A stretch of DNA of 64,000 bases from an uncultured Clostridia bacterium. Its GTDB lineage: Bacteria > Bacillota > Clostridia > Lachnospirales > CAG-274. The notes under the pieces were generated by a model that saw only the letters and a list, made by a program, of their open reading frames with translations, did not search any database and was not told the origin of the DNA. The position numbers were made by a program, and so were the translations under genes. Below are positions 54,972-63,983 of the stretch, piece by piece. The DNA is taken from NCBI GenBank assembly GCA_944384195.1, contig CALWSK010000001.1, forward strand, positions 248,001 through 312,000. Direction: 5' to 3'. The stretch's first letter is position 1, and every line of letters starts with the position of its first letter.

Positions 54972-57503
54972 CTAATCATTTAAGGTTTTTATGAGCATTT
55001 GCCCTATACCAACATTATATCCAGAAAATCCATTTATAGCTTTTTTATCTTCATCTAAAGCTATAGCAAGTGGAAGCTTTTTATTTAATATTGAAAGTCC
55101 ACTATATATAGCATCTATATTGTAGCCATTTTTTTCTATATACACACAAATATTTTCTACTTCAGCAAGCGTTTTAACAAGTGTAGGATTTTTTAAATCT
55201 TTTTCATCTTGGACTATAAATATAACAGATAAATCTTTATCATTATATTTATCTTTAGCTTCCATTATTTCGTTTAATAAATGCTCTGTAGGTTCTTCCC
55301 CTACTTTTAACCAAGAAACTATAGCTTTTTTATTATTTATAATATCTAATAAATTTTGCTTATTTCCTTCTTTATCGCTTAGCTCTCTATCTTCTATTTC
55401 TAGCTTTTTATTTATCTTATCTACACTAGGTGCTTTTATATCTATAGTCTTAGTCTTGCCCTCTTCTATATTTACAAATTCTACTTTTATTATATTTGCT
55501 TCTTCTAAATTTCTGCTAGCAAGGACTATCCTATAAATTCCCTCTTCCAGAGTATAAGAAAGTTTATCCCCTTTTATATCTTCAAAATCTAATGTTTTAT
55601 AACAATTATCTAAAAGTCTTCCTATTGTAAAGTTTTTAAAGTATTCTAGGTTATCCTTATTATTAAGAACAAGCGTTCCTTTAAGAGTATCTTCTTTTTT
55701 ATTATTAGAAACTTTATTCCATTTGCCATCTTTAAAAAACATTAAAGACGCATCTGACTTATCAAGCTTAGAAGGAACACCAAGAGTTCTTAATATAGCT
55801 ACCTTAAGAATATCTATAGATAAACTATTAGCAAGCCCAAATTTTAAAGCCCCAAAAGGAGAAGTAGTAAGATTTGTATATTCACTTGTAGTATATAGGT
55901 TTACTTTTCTTTCTACAAAGTCGATAACCTTTATAGGTGATTTTATTATATCATTTTTTTCATCTTCATTTAATGTATTTTTTATAGATTTCTTGTATAA
56001 ACTAATGTTTTCATTCCAAACACGAGGATTTAATATATTTTCTATAAAAATTTCTTCCTGAAAATCCTTTTTATATATTAAACTTTCTTCTAAATTTTCC
56101 ATAAGAATTTCATATGTTATATCTGTTAAGTCTTTTATCCTTAAAGCTTTTAAAAGTAATACTTTATATCTCAAGCTATCTTTTGTATTTTCTTCTTCTA
56201 AAAATTTTTCTATTTCTTTATAATTTCCTCTTGTAAGAGGCATAATATAAGCTATTTCTTCTTGCATAGAATTAAACTTTTTAGAATAAGTTTTTGCCTT
56301 ATCTTCATCATAAAAAGTTTTAACAAATTCTTCTCTTATTTTTAAAGACTTATCATTTTTTTCTTTTTGCTCTTGTTCTTTCTCTTTAGTAAGACTATCT
56401 TCTTCATCTATACTGCCTTTTGGTGCTCTTAGCTCTATTTCAAAGCTCTCACTTTCATATTGTATAGGTTTAAATATAATCTCTATTTCACCTTCAGAAA
56501 AAGCTTCTATCTTTTTATAGTTATATCCTTTGTCATTATACATAAATAGCATTAAATCGCCATATCCTGTTACAAACTCTACTTTTCCATTTTTATCTGT
56601 TAAAAGACTAAATATAGGATAAAATTCACAATAGTTTACAACTTCAAAATGTACATTTAAGTTTTCTATAGGTTTTTTATTTTCATCTAAAATTTTAAGG
56701 CTTAACTTTTTAGTCTTTGCATAGTTATCTAGGATATTTATTTCTGTAAGGCTATCTGTTTGTCTAGTTATTATCTCATCGCCAACTATATCACAAAACA
56801 CTCTATTGTGTACAAGCATAGCCTTAGAAGCCGGTAGCTTAAACCACCCTGTATCTAGCCTTATCTCTGGTTCACAAGCCCCTAAAAAATGCCATTTTCT
56901 ATCGCATAATACTTCCACCCAAGCGTGATTATCATCACAATGAGCCCATCTAGGCGTATAGCATTGTCTTGCCGGTAAACATACACTCCTTAAAGCAGAT
57001 ACTAAAAATGTAGATTCTTCCCCACATCTTCCATAAGCATTTTTTATAACAGTAAGAGCAGAAGCCGTCCTATCATCTGTTGCTTTATATGTAGCTTTAG
57101 AAAAAGCCCAATAATTAACTTCTATTATAGCATTATACATAGATAAATCTTTTATTTTAGGATAAAGCTCATCAAAAAATATCTCGCTATAATATTCTAC
57201 ATTTTCATTATTTATCCTATATTGTAAAACATAGTTTAAGAAATCTATATCAGATATATCCTTGCCCCAAGGCATAATAGCTCTTGCTTTTAAAGAATGT
57301 TTTACAAATTTTAAAAATAAACTTGGCTTATAATCTGTAATATCTGGAATAGGCATATAAGCATATAAATATTTTAAGCAAAATTTTTCTTCTTCATTAC
57401 AATTTTCTAATATTATGTTTAGCTCTTTTTCTAATTCACTATTTATTTTTATAGCATCTTTAAATTTATTATCTATCTTTTGCTTATCTATGCTATCAAA
57501 CAT
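54972..57503 (-). CDS. Transglutaminase/PNGase-fold protein with C-terminal thioredoxin-like domain
   Basis: An 843-residue protein with no signal peptide. A helical N-terminal part (about 1-130) leads into a papain-like transglutaminase core with Cys160 in GRCGEES and His193 in DDNHAWVEV. The next element is [11 protein letters not shown]. Its GRCGE, HAWVEV and ACE pattern recalls cytoplasmic peptide:N-glycanase, but by my alignment the third catalytic Asp is Gly208, so activity is uncertain. Beta-sandwich modules follow (about 260-370), then a charged linker, a helical region, and from about 700 a thioredoxin-like fold (AIVSWLK, cis-Pro-like KLPLAIAL) lacking CxxC. It is between the CBM9-like and GH130 genes with 10-11 base gaps. 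Confidence 0.75.
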   Translation of the reverse strand: MFDSIDKQKIDNKFKDAIKINSELEKELNIILENCNEEEKFCLKYLYAYMPIPDITDYKPSLFLKFVKHSLKARAIMPWGKDISDIDFLNYVLQYRINNENVEYYSEIFFDELYPKIKDLSMYNAIIEVNYWAFSKATYKATDDRTASALTVIKNAYGRCGEESTFLVSALRSVCLPARQCYTPRWAHCDDNHAWVEVLCDRKWHFLGACEPEIRLDTGWFKLPASKAMLVHNRVFCDIVGDEIITRQTDSLTEINILDNYAKTKKLSLKILDENKKPIENLNVHFEVVNYCEFYPIFSLLTDKNGKVEFVTGYGDLMLFMYNDKGYNYKKIEAFSEGEIEIIFKPIQYESESFEIELRAPKGSIDEEDSLTKEKEQEQKEKNDKSLKIREEFVKTFYDEDKAKTYSKKFNSMQEEIAYIMPLTRGNYKEIEKFLEEENTKDSLRYKVLLLKALRIKDLTDITYEILMENLEESLIYKKDFQEEIFIENILNPRVWNENISLYKKSIKNTLNEDEKNDIIKSPIKVIDFVERKVNLYTTSEYTNLTTSPFGALKFGLANSLSIDILKVAILRTLGVPSKLDKSDASLMFFKDGKWNKVSNNKKEDTLKGTLVLNNKDNLEYFKNFTIGRLLDNCYKTLDFEDIKGDKLSYTLEEGIYRIVLASRNLEEANIIKVEFVNIEEGKTKTIDIKAPSVDKINKKLEIEDRELSDKEGNKQNLLDIINNKKAIVSWLKVGEEPTEHLLNEIMEAKDKYNDKDLSVIFIVQDEKDLKNPTLVKTLAEVENICVYIEKNGYNIDAIYSGLSILNKKLPLAIALDEDKKAINGFSGYNVGIGQMLIKTLND

Positions 57504-57513
57504 AAAACCCCTC

Positions 57514-58536
57514 CTATCTATTATATATTATTATTCTTCCGTCACTTTCTATAGCTATTTCCTTAGTTTTATCAATACTTAAAGTTCTTATTTCAAATAA
57601 ATGAGTTGTAGTTTCTATAGTAAATTCTCTATCTGAAATATCTTCTCCTAAAAGTTCTTTTATATCGCTAGTAAAATAACCTTTAGTATCATACAATGCG
57701 TGTTGTTTATAATATAGCTTTCTAAGTTCCCACTTAATTTTTTCATATTCAGGAATTTCATATTCTTCTCCATCTTCTGTAAAGAATAAAAAGCCCCAAA
57801 GCTCCGGATAATGTATATTTACAAGACCAGTAGGTGCCCATACCCAGTTATCTTCTGGATAAGGTTTATTTGTATTTTCATTTATCGCCTTTTTATATCC
57901 ATTTTCTTTTTCAACTCTCCAATGCACTCTCGAAAAGTTTAATCTATAATAATCTGACACACTAGGTTTTTTACCATCTTTAACGCTATCTTTTAAGGCA
58001 TCAAAAGGAATAACCACTTCCACGCTCCAATATTTATTATCAGCATTAGGATTATTAAGCTCCCCATCTATATAAGCTGCCGTTTTTAGTCCTTTTATAT
58101 CATAACCATTTATAGCCTTAGCTCCAAAATCTCTATAAGGCTTTGTAAGAAATAAATCCCATACAGTATTTTTAGCGTTCATTTCAAATTCATAATAATT
58201 ATGTGTATCAGAATTTGTATCTATAAATATTTCAAAATCATTATCTTGAAATATTACGCTATCTCTTTCTTCTAGTGTTGCCCAAATTTCATCACCCTCT
58301 AGCAAAGCTCCAAAATATATGTTTTCATCATCCCAAAGCATCTTAACCTTAGTATTAAAACGAGGCTTTTCTCTTTTATCTCCTTCAATATCTACAAAAT
58401 ATTCTGTAAACTCTGCTTTATCCCAAAAAGGCTTATTTATATTACCATCTAGTTCTAATTTTTCATTTGTCTTTTTGCAAAAATAAACCGGTGGATTAAA
58501 ATCTATATCCGGTGTTGGTATTCTAAAATTTTTCAT
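57514..58536 (-). CDS. CBM9-like carbohydrate-binding protein
   Basis: A 340-residue beta-sandwich protein of the CBM9/DOMON-like group. The core (about 25-250) has the order typical of the family: LELDGNINKPFWDKAEF, VKMLWDDENIYFGALLEGDEIWAT, then QDNDFEIFIDTN and NYYEFEMNAKNTVWD, and a WAPTGLVNIHYPELWGFL end. There is no signal peptide or catalytic motif, so it would act in the cytoplasm, perhaps as a sugar-binding scaffold or partner. Similar proteins sit next to transglutaminase-like and GH130 genes in other Clostridia, as far as I recall. GGAGGAAATT precedes the start; the fucosidase ends 9 bases upstream. Confidence 0.8.
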   Translation of the reverse strand: MKNFRIPTPDIDFNPPVYFCKKTNEKLELDGNINKPFWDKAEFTEYFVDIEGDKREKPRFNTKVKMLWDDENIYFGALLEGDEIWATLEERDSVIFQDNDFEIFIDTNSDTHNYYEFEMNAKNTVWDLFLTKPYRDFGAKAINGYDIKGLKTAAYIDGELNNPNADNKYWSVEVVIPFDALKDSVKDGKKPSVSDYYRLNFSRVHWRVEKENGYKKAINENTNKPYPEDNWVWAPTGLVNIHYPELWGFLFFTEDGEEYEIPEYEKIKWELRKLYYKQHALYDTKGYFTSDIKELLGEDISDREFTIETTTHLFEIRTLSIDKTKEIAIESDGRIIIYNR

Positions 58537-58545
58537 AATTTCCTC

Positions 58546-59838
58546 CTAGTTATGTGTTACTACTGTACCACTTCCGCCATACATGTCAAGTTCATCTTCA
58601 AGCTCAATTTTTACAACTGTTACATATTTATAACAGTCTTTTTCATTTAGCTTTATCCAAGTTATCCCAGGGATATTAAACCAAGGTACTCCGCCGTGAA
58701 TATCATATGTAAGCTCTTTACCAGAATGTAGCAAAGTTATTTTTTTAATCTTACTACTTAGCCCTTTTAGACAGATATTTTCTTCTGGCTTATCATACAC
58801 AAAAAGATAAAGTGTTTTTCTATCTTTAGACACTGTGCTACCTCCTAAAAAGTAACGATGCATAATACCCTCGTCTGTTCCAAAAATAGCCTCTTTATGT
58901 ACTTCTATCCACTCACCAAGCCCAATTAAAATATCTTCTTGCCTCTTGTCTATACTACCATCCGGTTTAGGCCCTATATCAAGTAGCATATTTCCTCCCA
59001 TATGTATACAATCACAAAACATTCTAATTATTTGCCCAAGGCTTTTATAATGATTATCAGATGGCCTATATCCCCAAGAATCATTTATAGTAGTGCAAAA
59101 TTCCCAAGCACCCTCTGGTCTTGTTATAGGTATTCCTTGTTCTGGTGTTTTATAATCTCCATAACTTTTAAGCCTAGAATTTATAACAATATCACTATTA
59201 AAAGATTTTAAATAATCTTTAAGCTCGGGTAAGCCCCATTGCTCCTCGCTTCTTTCCCAATCTCCATCAAACCATAATAAATCTATTTTTCCGTAGTTAC
59301 CTAAAATCTCTCCCATTTGATTTTTATTAAATTCCATAAATCTATACCAAGCCTCTTTGTCTTGCTTTCCATCTGTTGGACTTGTATATTTATTTACCAT
59401 TGATAAATCATCTGGCACTCTATAACCCTCATAAACAGATGCATAATCTTTATGGCTCCAGTCTATAAGAGAATAATAAAGACCAACTCTTACACCCTCA
59501 TCTCTTATAGCTTCTACATATTCTTTTACTATATCATTTTTATAAGGAGAATTTTTTATTGTACTATTATCGCTATATTTTGTATCAAATAAAGCCACGC
59601 CATCGTGATGCTTTGTTGTAAGCACGCTATATCTAGCACCTGATTTTTTTATAAGCTCTGCCCATCTTTTAGCATCAGATTTATCGCAAGTAAAATATTT
59701 TATTTGATTCATATAATCCTCATAAGATATTCTGTTATGATAAAAAGACCAACTTTCAGATACATCGCCTACGGCATATATACCAAAATGTATAAAAATT
59801 CCAAGCTTTGCATCTTCAAACCATTTAGGGACACTCAT
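58546..59838 (-). CDS. Alpha-L-fucosidase, glycoside hydrolase family 29
   Basis: A 430-residue retaining fucosidase that should free L-fucose from glycans. The (beta/alpha)8 domain begins with FHFG-like IHFGIYAV (17-23), GARYSVLTTKHHDG (67-80), and the nucleophile Asp191 in LLWFDGDW; GHxP residues WGYRPSDNHY follow near 250. The C-terminal beta domain runs from about 335. There is no signal peptide, so the enzyme is intracellular and must act on imported sugar. The acid/base residue cannot be fixed from sequence. It lies 2 bases after the aminopeptidase and 9 bases before the CBM9-like gene. Confidence 0.9.
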   Translation of the reverse strand: MSVPKWFEDAKLGIFIHFGIYAVGDVSESWSFYHNRISYEDYMNQIKYFTCDKSDAKRWAELIKKSGARYSVLTTKHHDGVALFDTKYSDNSTIKNSPYKNDIVKEYVEAIRDEGVRVGLYYSLIDWSHKDYASVYEGYRVPDDLSMVNKYTSPTDGKQDKEAWYRFMEFNKNQMGEILGNYGKIDLLWFDGDWERSEEQWGLPELKDYLKSFNSDIVINSRLKSYGDYKTPEQGIPITRPEGAWEFCTTINDSWGYRPSDNHYKSLGQIIRMFCDCIHMGGNMLLDIGPKPDGSIDKRQEDILIGLGEWIEVHKEAIFGTDEGIMHRYFLGGSTVSKDRKTLYLFVYDKPEENICLKGLSSKIKKITLLHSGKELTYDIHGGVPWFNIPGITWIKLNEKDCYKYVTVVKIELEDELDMYGGSGTVVTHN

Positions 59839-59840
59839 AT

Positions 59841-61238
59841 CTAAACCCCCTTATTTATAAGCTCATATATAGTCCTTACACAAACTCCAGATGCTCCATT
59901 TGAAGCATATTCATACACAATTGGATATTGAGAGGCAGTAGCTGCTATATCAAGATGAATCCAAGGTATATCCTCTACAAATTGCTTAAGTAGCATGCTA
60001 GCAGTTATAGTGCCTGCCGAACCTGTGTTTTTAATATCTGCTATATCACTTTCTATATAAGAATTATATCTATCATCAAGAGGCATTTGCCAAAAATCTT
60101 CCCCAGTAGTTTTTGCTATATCCATAAAATATTTTAAAAATTCTTCATTATTAGAAAATATAGGAGTAAAAAGACTACCAAATGTAGAACCGGCAAGCCC
60201 TGTAAGTGTAGCTAAATCTATTACTTTTTTTACATTTTGTTTTGTTACTATATAATATAGAGCATCTGCTAGAGTTAATCTTCCTTCTGCATCTGTATTT
60301 AAAACCTCTATAGTCTTACCTTTCATAGTCCTTACTATATCCCCAGGTTTATAGCTATCCCCATCCACTACATTTTCACAAGTGGCTATAACTGCTCTTA
60401 CATTTGCCTTACATTTATTTTTTGCTAAAGCTTCCATAATAGCAACTACATAACTAGCTCCGCTCATATCTGCTTTCATATATTTAAGTCCTTCATGACT
60501 TTTTATAGAATATCCCCCAGTATCACAAGTTAGCCCCTTACCTACAAGTCCTATAAAATCTGCATCACCATTATTTTTATATTCCATTACTATAAGGCGT
60601 GGTTTATTTTTAGTACCTTTGGCTACTGCTAAAAATGCCGTCATACCTAGCTTTTCTATTTCTTCCTCTTCAAAAATTTCTACATTAAATCCGCTTTCTT
60701 TTCCTATCTCCAATACTCTATTAGCTAATGCTTCCGGATATAAATCACAAGTTGGCATAGATATTATATCTCTTGCGTGATTTATAGCCTTAGCTATATT
60801 AGATACTTCATTTAGTATTTTATCTTTGTTTTTTGTATTAAAACCTTTTATATATAAACTTTGCTGTTTTTCCTTTTCGTTATCAGATTTATACATTTTA
60901 AAGCTATAATCTGTTAGCATAAATCCCTCTAACATAGTCTTTAAAAATAAATCTTCTTCTATATTATTAAAATCTACTTTATCTATTTCTATATTTTCTG
61001 CCTTTAAATCTTTTAGCTTTTTAAAAAGTTTAGCAAATATATTTCTTAATTTATTATGATTTATATCTTCTTTTTTACCAAGTCCAAAATATATACTATG
61101 TTTTTTATCATCTAAACTTGGTATAAACAAATATTCTGCTTCTTTTCCGTCAAATAAATTATCTATCTTTTTTTCGTCTTCATAGTATATACTAACTAAA
61201 GCTTCTATATCTTTACCTTCTTCTAAATATATTTTCAT
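59841..61238 (-). CDS. Leucyl aminopeptidase, family M17
   Basis: A 465-residue two-zinc aminopeptidase that removes N-terminal residues from peptides. The catalytic C-terminal domain has GKGLTCDTGGYSIK (Lys/Asp ligands near 234-247), KADMSGASYVVA, and the family signature NTDAEGRL at 314-321; an N-terminal domain of about 160 residues precedes it. No signal peptide. It sits in a glycan operon between GH18 and the fucosidase (2-base gap), where it could clear the peptide part of imported glycopeptides; that role is inferred. The Gly-rich oligomerisation interface looks normal. Confidence 0.92.
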   Translation of the reverse strand: MKIYLEEGKDIEALVSIYYEDEKKIDNLFDGKEAEYLFIPSLDDKKHSIYFGLGKKEDINHNKLRNIFAKLFKKLKDLKAENIEIDKVDFNNIEEDLFLKTMLEGFMLTDYSFKMYKSDNEKEKQQSLYIKGFNTKNKDKILNEVSNIAKAINHARDIISMPTCDLYPEALANRVLEIGKESGFNVEIFEEEEIEKLGMTAFLAVAKGTKNKPRLIVMEYKNNGDADFIGLVGKGLTCDTGGYSIKSHEGLKYMKADMSGASYVVAIMEALAKNKCKANVRAVIATCENVVDGDSYKPGDIVRTMKGKTIEVLNTDAEGRLTLADALYYIVTKQNVKKVIDLATLTGLAGSTFGSLFTPIFSNNEEFLKYFMDIAKTTGEDFWQMPLDDRYNSYIESDIADIKNTGSAGTITASMLLKQFVEDIPWIHLDIAATASQYPIVYEYASNGASGVCVRTIYELINKGV

Positions 61239-61249
61239 AACTCTCCCCC

Positions 61250-62263
61250 TTAATCTAAAACTTTTCTTAAATACTGTGTTAAAGTATAAGTTTTATCAAG
61301 ACAATATTCCCAGTACATAAGTCCGCAAAGTCCGTTTTCTTTTACATAGTCTGCCTTAGCCTTTATAGAGTCTTTATCATCATAGCTTATAAATGTATCT
61401 CCATTAAATAAATAAGGAGCTTTTGCCTCATTATCCCAATATCTAGTATATCCATTTTTATCTATGTAATTTTCCACAAGCTCACTATAAGATGGTCCAT
61501 ATCCTCCAGTAGATTTTGCCATTTGCATATAACCATTATCTATATTTTTTACACCTGTCCACATTCTAGAATAAAAAGCAACACCTACTACTATTTTTTC
61601 TCTTGGCACCTTATGCTCTATATATTTTCTTACGGCATTATCCACGCTAGCAGAAGATAAGTCTATTTGGCTTGTATAAAGATTTGTATGGTGTCCTGTT
61701 TGAACAGAAAAACCACCTCTTAAATCATAAGTCATAATTTGTACTATATCTAAATATTCACTTGCCTTGTCCATTTCAGTACATCTTAAAAAGTATTCAT
61801 CCCCACCAGTAGCTACCATAAGAAGACATTTTTTATTTTCTATAATATTAAGTTCTTCTCTTAAAGCTTTTAATAACAAAGTATAGTTTTGTTTATCTTC
61901 TCTACAAGCATCTATCTCTGCTATACTTATACAAGGATATTCCCAGTCTATATCTATACCATCTAAATCATATTTTTTAAGAATATCTACTGCTGTTTTA
62001 GCAAATTTTTTTCTTCCTTCTTCCGTTCTACTAGCTATGGAAAAGCCTCCAGCGCTCCATCCTCCTATAGATAAGCAAAACTTTAAATTTTTATTTATAT
62101 CTTTAGCCCATTTCATATATTTAGGGGTATCTTGACAATCCCAAATAACCTCTCCATCTTCTACTTTACCAAAAGCAATATTTATAATATCAAGTGATTT
62201 TACATCTTCTTCTTTTAAACTACTAAAATCTTTAGTTCCTACATATCCTATAAGCTTTTTCAT
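61250..62263 (-). CDS. Glycoside hydrolase family 18 protein (chitinase/endo-beta-N-acetylglucosaminidase-like), intracellular
   Basis: A 337-residue GH18 barrel with FCLSIGGWSAGGF (about 62-74), the catalytic DGIDIDWE at 101-108 (Glu108 acid), the substrate strand QIMTYDLRGG and the closing GLMYWEYCLDKT. It lacks a signal peptide and any chitin-binding module, which is unusual for a chitinase, so it acts in the cytoplasm on short imported sugars containing GlcNAc. Likely possibilities are an endo-beta-N-acetylglucosaminidase, a chitobiase-like enzyme, or a chitin-oligosaccharide hydrolase. AGGAGGAATTTT precedes the start. It begins 115 bases after the binding-protein gene and shares its transcript. 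Confidence 0.88.
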   Translation of the reverse strand: MKKLIGYVGTKDFSSLKEEDVKSLDIINIAFGKVEDGEVIWDCQDTPKYMKWAKDINKNLKFCLSIGGWSAGGFSIASRTEEGRKKFAKTAVDILKKYDLDGIDIDWEYPCISIAEIDACREDKQNYTLLLKALREELNIIENKKCLLMVATGGDEYFLRCTEMDKASEYLDIVQIMTYDLRGGFSVQTGHHTNLYTSQIDLSSASVDNAVRKYIEHKVPREKIVVGVAFYSRMWTGVKNIDNGYMQMAKSTGGYGPSYSELVENYIDKNGYTRYWDNEAKAPYLFNGDTFISYDDKDSIKAKADYVKENGLCGLMYWEYCLDKTYTLTQYLRKVLD

Positions 62264-62290
62264 AAAATTCCTCCTAAATGGTTAAAATTT

Positions 62291-62317
62291 AGCCACCTCA
62301 TACTATATGAAGTGGCT
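62291..62317 (-). terminator. Stem loop after the solute-binding protein gene
   Basis: A 12-bp stem (62291-62302 and 62306-62317) with one G-U type wobble and a 3-nt loop stands in the 115-base gap before the GH18 gene. It lacks a clean T-run (AAATTTTAAC), so it is more likely to protect or process the upstream message, raising binding-protein levels, than to end transcription fully. Confidence 0.55.
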
Positions 62318-62352
62318 ATTACTAAATTATATTCTGACCTAGACATTAAGAT

Positions 62353-62383
62353 ACCTAAATTTTAATAGCACCTAAATTTTAAT
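62353..62383. repeat. 14-bp direct repeat at the stop of the solute-binding protein gene
   Basis: ACCTAAATTTTAAT occurs at 62353-62366 and again at 62370-62383, three bases apart. The second copy covers the stop codon. It looks like a small local duplication. Confidence 0.7.
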
Positions 62384-63932
62384 TAGAATTATATCTATCC
62401 AAAGCAGTATTATATATTTCTAAATATCTTTGTAAGCCTAAGTTGTCAAGTTCTTTTAAATATTGCTCCCATTGAGCATTTACATCTTCTTGTCCGCTTA
62501 TCCATTTTGCTTTTTTCTCATTTATATAAGTTTGCAAATCTGTTTGTATAGAAGATAACTCTTGGCTTTCTTCAGAAGTAAGAGTTATAAGAGGTATAGA
62601 TTTAGCTAAGAAAGGTTTATATTGTAATTTTCTTTCATCTGCTAGTTTATCTTGTTCTGTTTTTATAAGATATTTATCTACTACCTCTCTAGAGTTATCT
62701 TTAGCTACATAAGAACCTGGAGCTAGGCTTTGCTCTCCTGGTTTAGATGGTAATATTTCATATTTTCCATCTCCAACCTCTTTTAAATTTTTACCATTTT
62801 GTAATTTTAAAGAAGTAATTGGTTCAAAAAATGAATCTATATATCTTATAGCAACTTCTGGGTTTTCACAAGCAGCTGTTATAACTCCCCTATTTTTATC
62901 TATACTAAAGTCAACTCCTGCCCATAATTGATCACCATCTGGACCTTTAAGTGGATTTATAGAAACATATTCATCACTAGAGGCAACTGGACCACTAGTT
63001 AAATAAGTTCCCGCAACACTAGTTACCTTTGCCATATACTGATTAAAATCTTGAGTAAAAAGTTCTTTATCTAAAAACCCATTTTTATATAAATCTGCCA
63101 TATAAGAAATGTATTCCTTATATCCTTCTTGGGCTGGTGTAAATACTAATTTATTATTTTCATCAAACATAAGGCTACTAACCCCCATAGTTACACCAAA
63201 AGCTCCCATAAATCCATCATCTCCATTCCAAGTTGTATATGGTTGAGTTGGCATAAATGTAAAAGGTATTTCATCTGCTTGCCCATTTCCATTTGGATCT
63301 TTAGTTTTAAAAGCTTCTAAAACTGTTTTAAATTCTTCTGTAGTTTCTGGAACTTTTAAGCCTAACTTATCAAGCCAAGTTTTATTTATATTAAGCGTTG
63401 TTGTTTGTATAGGTTCTTGATCGCTATTTATACCTGGAATAGAGTATATATGTCCATCTGGCATAGTAATAGCTTTTCTAATTTCTGGATTTTCATCTAA
63501 AATTCTTTTTATATTTGGAGCATATTTATCTATTAAATCTTCAAGAGGAATTAATATTCCATTTTTAGCATGCTTTGATATTGCTGTTGAATTAAGCCCA
63601 GAAAATATCATATCTGGTAGCTCTTTAGAGCTTAATATAAGATTTAATTTTTCAGTAGCACCATCTCCGCTTATAGTAGTCCATTCTACATTTACATTTG
63701 TCTGTTCTGCAAGCTCTTGAAATACTGGAAATGTCCCCCAGTCTGGAGAACCAGGGTCACCATAACCAACAGCTGTTAGAGTAATCGGTTCGCTAACTAT
63801 AGGATATCCGGTTACATTTACGGATTTTGGGTCTATCTTAGATTCAGATTGCGTATTAGATGAAGAACCACAAGCTACTAAAGAAGTTGTAGCTAAAATA
63901 CTTGCTAATAATAATGCTAATTTCTTTTTCAT
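62379..63932 (-). CDS. LplA-type extracellular solute-binding lipoprotein
   Basis: A 517-residue sugar-binding lipoprotein: signal peptide KKKLALLLASILATTSLVAC with lipobox Cys21, a Ser-rich linker, then a two-lobe binding domain starting ITLTAVGYGDPGSPDW and continuing with PNIKRILDENPEIRK, PFTFMPTQPYTTWNGDDGFMG and ENPEVAIRYIDSFF segments. This matches the LplA/carbohydrate-uptake family that works with two permeases of the LplB/LplC (YtcP) type; the C-terminal end of one permease is visible at 63984. An AGGAGG site precedes the ATG. It is the only exported product of the locus, so it probably sets what is imported. Substrate unknown. Confidence 0.93.
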   Translation of the reverse strand: MKKKLALLLASILATTSLVACGSSSNTQSESKIDPKSVNVTGYPIVSEPITLTAVGYGDPGSPDWGTFPVFQELAEQTNVNVEWTTISGDGATEKLNLILSSKELPDMIFSGLNSTAISKHAKNGILIPLEDLIDKYAPNIKRILDENPEIRKAITMPDGHIYSIPGINSDQEPIQTTTLNINKTWLDKLGLKVPETTEEFKTVLEAFKTKDPNGNGQADEIPFTFMPTQPYTTWNGDDGFMGAFGVTMGVSSLMFDENNKLVFTPAQEGYKEYISYMADLYKNGFLDKELFTQDFNQYMAKVTSVAGTYLTSGPVASSDEYVSINPLKGPDGDQLWAGVDFSIDKNRGVITAACENPEVAIRYIDSFFEPITSLKLQNGKNLKEVGDGKYEILPSKPGEQSLAPGSYVAKDNSREVVDKYLIKTEQDKLADERKLQYKPFLAKSIPLITLTSEESQELSSIQTDLQTYINEKKAKWISGQEDVNAQWEQYLKELDNLGLQRYLEIYNTALDRYNSN

Positions 63933-63983
63933 AATAATTACCTCCTATTTGATAATTTTATATAAATTTATTTTATTAACATA

